The position numbers were made by a program, and so were the translations under genes. The notes below the pieces were generated by a model. The model saw only the letters and a program-made list of their open reading frames with translations, was not told the origin of the DNA and searched no databases. A DNA stretch of 64,000 nt. Source: CAIYRG01 sp964494505 (lineage in GTDB: Bacteria; Pseudomonadota; Alphaproteobacteria; Micropepsales; Micropepsaceae). This document shows positions 43,463 to 50,237 of the stretch, one piece after another (positions within the stretch are counted from its first letter, which is position 1; each line of letters starts with the position of its first letter). The stretch covers positions 45,112 to 109,111 of the forward strand of contig CAZBRO010000016.1 in assembly GCA_964494505.1 (NCBI GenBank), written 5' to 3'.

Positions 43463-44197
43463 TCAGCTCGTCTTCTTCAGATCGACCAGAACGACATTCA
43501 CCGACAGGAAGAGCGCGATCAGCGACGCGAAATAAATCAGGTCGCGCAGATCGATCACGCCCGCCGAAATGGCTTGGAAATGGGTCAGGAAGCTGAAGCT
43601 CGAAATCGTGTTCACCAGCACGATCGGCGCCCAGGCCTGGAACACGTCGAGCACCAGAGGCGCGCCCGATATGGTGAACAGGAAACACACCAGCACGCTC
43701 ACCACGAAGGCGATGACCTGATTGTCTGTAGAGGCCGAAATCGCCGCCGAAATGGCGAGATAGCCGCCCGCCATCAGGAAGCTGCCGAAATAGCTCGCCA
43801 GGATCGCGCCGTTGTCGGGCTGTCCGAGATAATTGACCGTGATCCAGACCGGGAAGGTGAGCGCGAGCGCCACGCCGGTAAACGCCCAAGCGGCAAGGAA
43901 TTTCCCGAGCACGCTCGCCCACACCGGAATGGGGAGCGTCAGCAGCAGCTCCATGGTGCCGAGCCTGCGTTCCTCCGCCCATAGCCGCATGCCGACCGCC
44001 GGCACCAGGAACAAATAGAGCCACGGATGATAACCGAAGAAGACCGAGAGGGTGGCGACGCCATTGTCGTAGAAATGGCCGACATAGAACGTGAAGGATC
44101 CCATCGCGAGCAGGAAGATCACGATGAAGACGTAGGCGACGGGTGTCGCGAAATAGGCGGCGAATTCGCGTTTGAAGACGGCAAGCACCGGTCTCAT
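43463..44197 (-). CDS. ABC-2 type permease (GldF-like)
   Basis: A 244-residue integral membrane protein with six predicted helices. The N-terminal segment is MRPVLAVFKREFAAYFATPVAYVF, and the cytoplasmic coupling motif is EERRLGTMELLLTLPIPVW, typical of ABC-2 permeases such as GldF. The start overlaps the ATPase gene stop (ATGA), and the GldG-like gene follows after one base. Substrate unknown. Confidence 0.92.
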   Translation of the reverse strand: MRPVLAVFKREFAAYFATPVAYVFIVIFLLAMGSFTFYVGHFYDNGVATLSVFFGYHPWLYLFLVPAVGMRLWAEERRLGTMELLLTLPIPVWASVLGKFLAAWAFTGVALALTFPVWITVNYLGQPDNGAILASYFGSFLMAGGYLAISAAISASTDNQVIAFVVSVLVCFLFTISGAPLVLDVFQAWAPIVLVNTISSFSFLTHFQAISAGVIDLRDLIYFASLIALFLSVNVVLVDLKKTS

Positions 44198-45165
44198 GCG
44201 GCCACTCCCGCGCGTTCGCGGACGCGCTCGGTGTCTACGGTGGTGAGCGCCCGGAAGACGTCGTCGAGACGGCCGGCCTCGGCATAAAGCTGCTTCACAT
44301 CCCAATGCTGGGCGGCGGCCATCGTGCCCACCGATTCGATGATGAGGGCATCGCCTTTCGGATAGGCGGTCAGCGTGGTGAAGCCGTCGGCCCGCGATAC
44401 CTCCTCCACCTTGAGGACGCCGGGGGCGGCTTCCAAGGCGGCTTTGGTTTCGCCCGCCTGGGCGTCGGGAACGGTCAGCGTCACCGCGTTGTGATGGCGC
44501 GAGCGGGCGAGCAGCTTTTGGGGTGTGCCGTCGGCAACGATCCGCCCGCGGTCGATGATCACCGCGCGCGTGCAGACCGCCTCCACCTCTTCCAGCAGGT
44601 GGGTCGAGATGATGATCGCCTTCTCGGCCGCCATCGCTTTGATCAGATTGCGCACGCTGTGCTTCTGGTTGGGGTCGAGGCCGTCGGTCGGCTCGTCCAT
44701 GACCAGCACCGGGGGATCGTGCAGGATCGCCTGGGCGAGCCCGACGCGGCGCTTGAAGCCCTTCGACAGCGTGTCGATGGGCTGCTCCATGACGGGCTTG
44801 ATTTCGGTCTTGGCCGCGGCCGCTTCGACGCGGGCCTTGGCGTCCGCCTTCCAGAAGCCCCGCGCATGCGCGATGAAGGTCAGGAACTGGCGCGGGGTCA
44901 TGTCGCCATAGGCCGGCGCCCCTTCGGGCAGATAGCCGAGGCTCGTCTGGGCGGCGATGGTGTCGGTCTCCACATCGTGGCCGCAGATCGAGACGCGGCC
45001 CGCCGTCGGCGTGAGATAGCCCGCGATCATCTTCATGGTGGTGGATTTGCCCGCGCCATTGGGGCCGAGGAAACCCAGCACTTCGCCTTTGGGCACGGAA
45101 AGATCGATTCCCGCGACCGCGGTTATCGAACCGAATGTCTTGGTCAGTCCTTGAATTTCGATCAT
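44194..45165 (-). CDS. ABC transporter ATP-binding protein (GldA-like)
   Basis: A 323-residue ATPase. Walker A GPNGAGKST is at 34-42, the signature is LSKGFKRRVGLAQAI, Walker B is VLVMDEPTDGLDP, and the switch His is in STHLLEEV. The C-terminal 80 residues (LTVPDAQAGETKAAL onward) form the regulatory extension seen in GldA/CcmA-like proteins. It heads the four-gene operon (ATPase, permease, GldG-like, DUF4340). Upstream is a 438-base structured intergenic region. Confidence 0.95.
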   Translation of the reverse strand: MIEIQGLTKTFGSITAVAGIDLSVPKGEVLGFLGPNGAGKSTTMKMIAGYLTPTAGRVSICGHDVETDTIAAQTSLGYLPEGAPAYGDMTPRQFLTFIAHARGFWKADAKARVEAAAAKTEIKPVMEQPIDTLSKGFKRRVGLAQAILHDPPVLVMDEPTDGLDPNQKHSVRNLIKAMAAEKAIIISTHLLEEVEAVCTRAVIIDRGRIVADGTPQKLLARSRHHNAVTLTVPDAQAGETKAALEAAPGVLKVEEVSRADGFTTLTAYPKGDALIIESVGTMAAAQHWDVKQLYAEAGRLDDVFRALTTVDTERVRERAGVAA

Positions 45166-45320
45166 GGCAGCAGGTGGCTCGCTTGGACGGCTCGATCAAC
45201 CCCTGGGACCGGCGGGATTGTTCCCTTAAGAAAATCGGTTCCCCACCGCAAGAGGGTCCTGCTACGTCCGAGGTCGCGGGCGATTCACGCCTGCGCGATC
45301 AAGGTTGCTGAAACAGCAAC

Positions 45321-45344
45321 AAAAACGGCCCCGAAAAGGGGCCG
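45321..45344 (-). terminator. Minus-strand intrinsic terminator upstream of the GldA-like operon
   Basis: Read on the minus strand: stem CGGCCCC / GGGGCCG with loop TTTTC, followed by five Ts, then a second short hairpin. No minus-strand protein gene ends nearby. It would end a short RNA starting within the preceding 250 bases, or attenuate transcription into the ABC operon. Confidence 0.65.
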
Positions 45345-45451
45345 CAAAGTGGGTGTGGAAAGATGTGCGTGACGTCGGCTGGCGGACACCCGGCCGGCAG
45401 GGGCTGGGGGGCTGGGTCAAACTCCCGGTCGAGGCTTTCACGCCAGCCGAC
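45321..45451 (-). ncRNA. Candidate structured small RNA or leader
   Basis: On the minus strand an 11-base-pair stem, GTCGGCTGGCG with its exact complement CGCCAGCCGAC, encloses 56 bases. About 30 bases later comes a strong terminator hairpin with a T-run. This organisation is that of a bacterial small RNA or a 5' leader with attenuator. The 5' end is unknown; I cannot place a clear promoter. No known RNA family is recognised. Confidence 0.35.
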
Positions 45452-45603
45452 AGGGTGGAATGTGGTCGGCCAAAACGGCGTGCGGGTGGCCCCAATGGGG
45501 CATTTTCAAGGCGCAGGCGCCCCTCACCGTGACGTGAATGGGCCGCTTCGGCGCCGTTCACGCATCCGTCGCAAACCCCTTGCCGTCGCGCCTGCGCCGT
45601 ACC

Positions 45604-46035
45604 ATGCTTCCCTCGATGACCGATGAACCCATAGTTTTCGGCCGTGGAGAGGCGCCCCTCTTCCCACGGACCACTTCCTGGGGCACCCCTTCGGAAACCG
45701 GACCCGGCCGGGCTTCCGAGCCACGCGATCCCCGCATCCGATTCGACCGCATCGAGTTCAAGCGCATCCTCTTGACCTATGGCCGCATGGTGATGGCGGG
45801 GGAATGGCGCGACTACGCCATCGATTTCCGCGACGATGTGGCGGTGTTCTCCATCTTCCGCCGCGCCAGCGAGATGCCGCTCTACTCCATCGAGAAGCGC
45901 CCGAAGCTGAAAGACCGCCAGGGGCAATATTCCGTGGTGGCTGCGGGCGGCCAGGTGCTCAAGCGCGGGCACGAGCTTTCGACTGTGCTGCGCGTGCTCG
46001 ACCGCATGCTCCTGAAAGCGGTCGCCGCGGAATAA
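45604..46035 (+). CDS. DUF2794 family protein
   Basis: A 143-residue protein of the DUF2794 family, which is found across Alphaproteobacteria. The conserved core is FDRIEFKRILLTYGRMV, AGEWRDYAIDFRDDVAVFSIFRRASEMPLYSIEKRPKL and YSVVAAGGQVLKRGHEL. The N-terminal 40 residues are Pro/Gly/Ser-rich and variable. The function is unknown. ATG at 45604 or 45616 could be the start; neither has a clear ribosome-binding sequence. It converges with the GGDEF-EAL gene, with nine bases between stops. Confidence 0.88.
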   Translation: MLPSMTDEPIVFGRGEAPLFPRTTSWGTPSETGPGRASEPRDPRIRFDRIEFKRILLTYGRMVMAGEWRDYAIDFRDDVAVFSIFRRASEMPLYSIEKRPKLKDRQGQYSVVAAGGQVLKRGHELSTVLRVLDRMLLKAVAAE

Positions 46036-46044
46036 GCCTGCCCG

Positions 46045-48480
46045 TCAAACCGCCAGCGCCAGCGGAAAATCGAATTTTCCCTGGCGCAGCAGCGGCGCCA
46101 TCTCAGCGGCCGGGACCGGCTTGCTGAAATAAAACCCTTGGATGGTCCGGCAGCCCGCCTTCGCCAGAAAGACAAGCTGTTCCAGCGTCTCCACCCCTTC
46201 GGCGACAGTTTCGAGCTTCAGCGCCTCGCCCAGCCTGATGGTCGCGTTCACAATGGCGGAATCGCCTGCGTCCACCGGCGTCCGATGCATGAATTGCTGC
46301 GCGATCTTGATCCGGTCAACCGGATAGGCATGGAGATATTGCAGCGAGGAATAGCCGGTGCCGAAATCGTCGATGGCAATATGCACGCCGATGTCGCGCA
46401 GCCGGTGGAGCACGTCGCTGTGGGCTTCGGTGGTATCGATGAGCACCGATTCGGTGAGTTCGAGCTCCAGGATTCCTTGGCCGCCGCCCAGCTTCTGAAG
46501 GGCGTCTTTCACTTCGGAGAGCAGGTTGCCGGGATTGCGGAACTGGGCCGCCGACACATTGATCCCCATCAGAGGAACCGAAAGTCCCTCTTTCCGCCAC
46601 GCCAGGATCTGTCTGCAACTCTCCTCGATCACCCAGCTTCCGAGCGCCACGATCAGCCCGCTCTTTTCCGCAACCGAAATGAATTGGGTGGGCGACACCA
46701 ATCCCCGCTGCGGGTGGTTCCAGCGCAACAACGCTTCCAGTCCCGTGATCCGGCCCGAAGGGATTTCCACCTGCGGCTGATAATAAAGCTGAAGCTGCCC
46801 GTTCTTCAGCGCCAGATGCAGTTCCTCGCCGATGGCCACGCGTTCGCGCACCTGGACGTCGAGGTCGGAGGAATGGAAGTGGAATTGATCGCGTCCGGCC
46901 TCCTTGGCGCGATAGAGCGCCAAATCGGCCTGCACCAGCAGGTCGTTGGGGGCGACCGCGCCCTCCCCGTAGAGAGAGATGCCGATGCTGGCGGTGATAT
47001 GGATGTTCTTGCCCTCCAGCGTGAAGGGCTGTGCGATCGATTTCAGCAGACGCTGCGCCAGCGCGGCGGCATCGGACGCATCGGCCACATCCAGTTCCAG
47101 CACCGCGAACTCATCGCCCCCGAAGCGCGCGATGTTGAAGCGCCCCAGCGCATCGGTCAGACGCAAATCGCCCGAGAGGCGCAGGGCGACCATTTTGAGC
47201 AACTGATCGCCCCGCTCGTGGCCGAAGGTATCGTTGATGTCCTTGAAATGATCGAGATCGATATAAAGGACGGCGAAGGTGCGTCCGCTGCGCTTGGCGT
47301 CGACACAGGCAAGCTGCAGCCGCTCCATGAAGGCGCTGCGATTGGCAAGGCCCGTCAAGCCATCGTGGCCCGCGAGATAGGCAATCCGTGTCTCGGCATC
47401 CTTGGTCTCCGTGATGTCGAACATAAGCCCTTCGCCGCCGGTCACCCGGCCGGTTTTGTCGCGTATGATCGTCAAGGACGTATCGACCCAGGCCCAGGAA
47501 CCGTCGCCTTTCCTGAACCGGAACTGATTGCGCGCGATTTGGCTCTTGCCCGATGCGATGTTTTGCAGGTTTTCGCGAATCTGCGGCATGTCGTCGGGGT
47601 GAAAAAGGGTCAGCCAATTCTGAAGCGGGCCCATCACCTGCTCGGCTTTGTAGCCATAGCGCTCGATGTTTCGCGACACATAGGTCACCGGCCAGGATTC
47701 ATTGGCCGCAAGGCTGAACAGCACCGTGGAGCTGCTTTCGACAATCCGATTCGATTTTTCGAGTTCGCCGATCTCGCCCTTCAGGCGCATGTTGAGAACG
47801 CTGATCCGCCGCTGCGAGCGGGCCTGAAGGAACAGCGCAACGCCGAGCAGCACCGCAATGAGGCCAAGCATGGAGTTGCCGGCGGAGCGGTATCGTTCAA
47901 GCTGTCCGCGCCAGCGGTTTGCCGGCATATCGATTCCGAGGACGGCCACGACCTTGCGGCTGGCCGGGTCGAAGATGGGTGCGAAACTCGGAGCCCATTG
48001 GCCCGAACGATCCTGATAGGGCGACGCCACGCCGGCTGCCCGCGTGCCGAACACCTGCCGCGCTTCTGGGGGCACTCCGGCAGAGGCCTGTCCCGGCGGG
48101 GAATAGCCCGCAGATGTCTTGTCCTCGGAGCGGGTGAGAAATATCACCGTGTCGCCGTGCTGGCCGAGGAGATACACCGAACGGGCGTTCGGAACGGCCC
48201 GGAGAATTTTCGTCAGTTTGCCGCGCAATTGACCGAAGGATGAGAGGGAAGCATCCGCCGGGCTGCCGGTGAGCGATGCCACTGTCTGGGGATCGAGCGA
48301 GTCCGCGGCGATGGAGGCGACCGAAACGAAGGTGTGCCGTTCGATTTCGGCGCCCGCCTCGGTAATCAGATTGACGAAGTTCCACCCTCCCGCGAGCAGC
48401 ACCGCGATCAGAACGACGCCCACGGCGAACAGCGCCATGTTCCACCGGTTTGGAAGGGACGTCGAAGAGGGTTCACCCAT
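46045..48480 (-). CDS. Membrane PAS-GGDEF-EAL protein (cyclic-di-GMP turnover)
   Basis: An 811-residue protein. Transmembrane helices lie at about 15-35 and 203-222, flanking a periplasmic sensor of about 165 residues. A PAS domain covers about 245-365, followed by GGDEF with intact FGGDEF (453-458) and EAL with intact EALLRW (582-587), QPQ, DDFGTGYSSLQYL and ETVAEGVET motifs. Both cyclase and phosphodiesterase sites look active. The ATG at 48480 is chosen for its position before the first helix. The gene upstream encodes a related sensor domain without output domains. Confidence 0.94.
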   Translation of the reverse strand: MGEPSSTSLPNRWNMALFAVGVVLIAVLLAGGWNFVNLITEAGAEIERHTFVSVASIAADSLDPQTVASLTGSPADASLSSFGQLRGKLTKILRAVPNARSVYLLGQHGDTVIFLTRSEDKTSAGYSPPGQASAGVPPEARQVFGTRAAGVASPYQDRSGQWAPSFAPIFDPASRKVVAVLGIDMPANRWRGQLERYRSAGNSMLGLIAVLLGVALFLQARSQRRISVLNMRLKGEIGELEKSNRIVESSSTVLFSLAANESWPVTYVSRNIERYGYKAEQVMGPLQNWLTLFHPDDMPQIRENLQNIASGKSQIARNQFRFRKGDGSWAWVDTSLTIIRDKTGRVTGGEGLMFDITETKDAETRIAYLAGHDGLTGLANRSAFMERLQLACVDAKRSGRTFAVLYIDLDHFKDINDTFGHERGDQLLKMVALRLSGDLRLTDALGRFNIARFGGDEFAVLELDVADASDAAALAQRLLKSIAQPFTLEGKNIHITASIGISLYGEGAVAPNDLLVQADLALYRAKEAGRDQFHFHSSDLDVQVRERVAIGEELHLALKNGQLQLYYQPQVEIPSGRITGLEALLRWNHPQRGLVSPTQFISVAEKSGLIVALGSWVIEESCRQILAWRKEGLSVPLMGINVSAAQFRNPGNLLSEVKDALQKLGGGQGILELELTESVLIDTTEAHSDVLHRLRDIGVHIAIDDFGTGYSSLQYLHAYPVDRIKIAQQFMHRTPVDAGDSAIVNATIRLGEALKLETVAEGVETLEQLVFLAKAGCRTIQGFYFSKPVPAAEMAPLLRQGKFDFPLALAV

Positions 48481-48559
48481 GAAATTAAGGTCACCTGCCG
48501 GCCTGTGCGGCTCGAACGGTGCGCCCACTTGCGAGGGGACCTGTTGACAAAAAGCAACC

Positions 48560-49330
48560 TCAAAAAGACGGCGATTCCGGTGGCCGGTCCTCGGGTTGGA
48601 AGAACAGCAGGATCCCGAACAGCGCCAGGAGGAAACCCACGATGCCCGCGCCATAGAGACGATAACGGCCAATCTGACGCCGCCAATCGTCTGCCGGGAC
48701 ATCGATTCCGAGAACGGCGACGACACGTCCCGTAGTCCCGTCCTTCAATGCCGCGAGCCCCGATGCCCATTCGCCCCGTTTGTCCCGGTAGGGTTTCTCG
48801 ACGAGCGGACCGCCGTCCGAAAAGACCCGAAGAAGGGCGGCAGGTGCTCCGGAATAGACCTGCCCGGGCGGCGAATATTCAGGCGAATTTTCATCCTCCG
48901 CATCGGCAAGGAAGACCACGTCGCTGCCGCGCTCGCCCATCAGACGGGCAAATCGCGCGTTCGGCGCGGCGCGCTGGATTTTCTTCAGCTCGGCTCTAAG
49001 GGCGGCAAATGCCTGAGAACCGCTGTCGCCCATGTCGCCGCGCAGGGTCTTGACGGTCGTGATGTCGAGCGAGTTCGCAGCCATGGACGCTATCAGCCGC
49101 AGCGTCCTTTCTTCCACTTGGGTGCCGGTTTCGCCCAGCACATCGGTAAAGGACCACATGCCTCCAATGAGGACCGGCAACAACGCTATCCACAACCAGC
49201 TCGTTTTTCGGAGCCGGCGCCGGCGATTGAGTGCAAACGCGCGGAGGGCCAATTCGGGATCACCGGTCCAGGGCAACGCATGACACTGCGCCGTTGCCGG
49301 ACGGGTGAATTGACCAAACGCAAGGTTCAA
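48560..49330 (-). CDS. Orphan copy of the periplasmic sensor domain of the adjacent GGDEF-EAL protein
   Basis: Up to 256 residues: a membrane helix at about 43-62, a periplasmic domain, a second helix at about 227-247 and then a stop. It aligns along its length with residues 14-222 of the downstream protein. Shared words include RAAPNAR / RAVPNAR, YSPPGQ, PYRDKRGEWA / PYQDRSGQWA and VVAVLGIDVPAD / VVAVLGIDMPAN. No GGDEF, EAL or HAMP follows. The reading frame has no ATG before the first helix; TTG 49330 or another TTG would have to start it. It may be a truncated duplicate or a modulatory subunit. Confidence 0.65.
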   Translation of the reverse strand: MNLAFGQFTRPATAQCHALPWTGDPELALRAFALNRRRRLRKTSWLWIALLPVLIGGMWSFTDVLGETGTQVEERTLRLIASMAANSLDITTVKTLRGDMGDSGSQAFAALRAELKKIQRAAPNARFARLMGERGSDVVFLADAEDENSPEYSPPGQVYSGAPAALLRVFSDGGPLVEKPYRDKRGEWASGLAALKDGTTGRVVAVLGIDVPADDWRRQIGRYRLYGAGIVGFLLALFGILLFFQPEDRPPESPSF

Positions 49331-49336
49331 CCGGAC

Positions 49337-49383
49337 AAAAAAAGAGCCCCGGAAAACCAGGTTCTCCGGGGCTCTTCTGTTTT
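49337..49383 (-). terminator. Rho-independent terminator downstream of the BI-1 gene
   Basis: Perfect 11-base-pair stem AGAGCCCCGGA / TCCGGGGCTCT with a 10-base loop, flanked by seven As on the left, giving a T-run on the minus strand. A weaker T-run follows on the plus side. It ends transcription from the Bax-inhibitor-1 family gene before the orphan sensor gene, so the latter needs its own promoter, although little room remains for one. Confidence 0.9.
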
Positions 49384-49398
49384 ATCTCGGCAATCGGC

Positions 49399-50136
49399 CT
49401 AGCGGCGGTCGCCCATCAGCCGGAGCAGCATCAGGAACAGGTTGATGAAGTCGAGATAGAGGCGCAGTGCCCCCATGATCGCCTTCTTGCCTGCGAGGGA
49501 GCCGTCGTCGCCGACATAATAGGTTTCCTTGATCTGCTGCGTGTCATAGGCGGTCAGCCCGGTGAAGATCAGGACGCCCATCACGGTGATCGCCCACTGC
49601 AGCGGCCCCGACTGCATGAACATGTTCACCAGCGAGGCAATGATGATCCCGATCAGGCCCATGAACAGGAAGGAGCCGAACCGGGAGAGGTCGCGCTTGG
49701 TCGTGTAGCCGTAGAGGCTCATCGCGCCGAACGTCGCCGATGTCACGAAGAACACCTGCGCCACGGACGCGCCGGTATAGATCAGGAGCACGGGGGTCAG
49801 TCCGATGCCCATCAGCCCGGCATAGGCCCAGAACGTCGCCTGCGCGGCGCCGAAGCTCATCTGCTGGATGCGGAACCCTAGGAAGAAGACCAGCCCAAGC
49901 GGGGCCAGCAATACCACCCAGCCGAGCGGGGACAGCGTGTAGCCGCGGGCGGAAAACTGGAAGAACAGCTCGCGGAACGCGGGCGTGCTGGCGGTGAACC
50001 AGGCGGTAAGGCCGGTGAGCGCCAGGCCCATCAGCATGTAGTTGTAGACGCGGAGCATGTAGGCCCGAAGACCTGCATCGATGGCGGCGGCATCCGCGCC
50101 GCCCCAGCTCCGAACGCGATTGTCGTAGTCGGCCAT
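49399..50136 (-). CDS. Bax inhibitor-1/YccA family membrane protein
   Basis: A 245-residue polytopic protein with seven predicted helices. Family motifs are LRAYMLRVYNYMLMGLALTG at the start, FGAMSLYGYTTKRDLSRFG, FTGLTAYDTQQIKE near the end and RLYLDFINLFLMLLRLMG at the C-terminus. The two Asp residues of the BI-1 calcium/proton site are the one in TAYDTQ and the one in YLDFIN. The ATG at 50136 is chosen as the family start (MADYDNRVR) with GGGAG upstream. It ends at a strong terminator. Confidence 0.95.
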   Translation of the reverse strand: MADYDNRVRSWGGADAAAIDAGLRAYMLRVYNYMLMGLALTGLTAWFTASTPAFRELFFQFSARGYTLSPLGWVVLLAPLGLVFFLGFRIQQMSFGAAQATFWAYAGLMGIGLTPVLLIYTGASVAQVFFVTSATFGAMSLYGYTTKRDLSRFGSFLFMGLIGIIIASLVNMFMQSGPLQWAITVMGVLIFTGLTAYDTQQIKETYYVGDDGSLAGKKAIMGALRLYLDFINLFLMLLRLMGDRR

Positions 50137-50237
50137 AATGGCGAAACTCCCAAAGAATCTCTGATCGCTTGGATCGCCGCTAATATCGGTCTTCATGCCT
50201 CCAACATCAAGGCGCTGAAGCTTGGCGTTGCGCGCTG

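Larger units (their letters stand above)
45166..45603 (-). other. Intergenic region between divergent GldA-like ATPase and DUF2794 genes
   Basis: A 438-base region with no protein gene but strong secondary structure. It contains GTTGCTG-AAA-CAGCAAC at 45304-45320, a terminator-like hairpin at 45321-45344, a perfect 11-base inverted repeat at 45374-45384 and 45441-45451, and GCCCC-AAT-GGGGC at 45489-45501. The regulatory sequences of both flanking genes must lie here. Confidence 0.6.

Noticed and set aside
41269..43596. Plus-strand frame of 775 codons
   Set aside because: Antisense to the GldG-like gene; no ribosome-binding site or recognisable domain.
45166..45603. SRP RNA, 6S RNA or tmRNA in the structured gap
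   Set aside because: The conserved loops of SRP RNA (GGAAGG/AGCA) and a tRNA-like end are absent; the structure is left as an unassigned candidate.
46138..48243. Plus-strand frame of 701 codons
   Set aside because: Antisense to the GGDEF-EAL gene, whose catalytic motifs are intact.
48560..49330. Frameshifted GGDEF gene hypothesis for the orphan sensor
   Set aside because: No GGDEF, EAL or PAS fragments occur in any frame between its stop and the next gene start (79 bases), so no output domain was lost to a simple frameshift.
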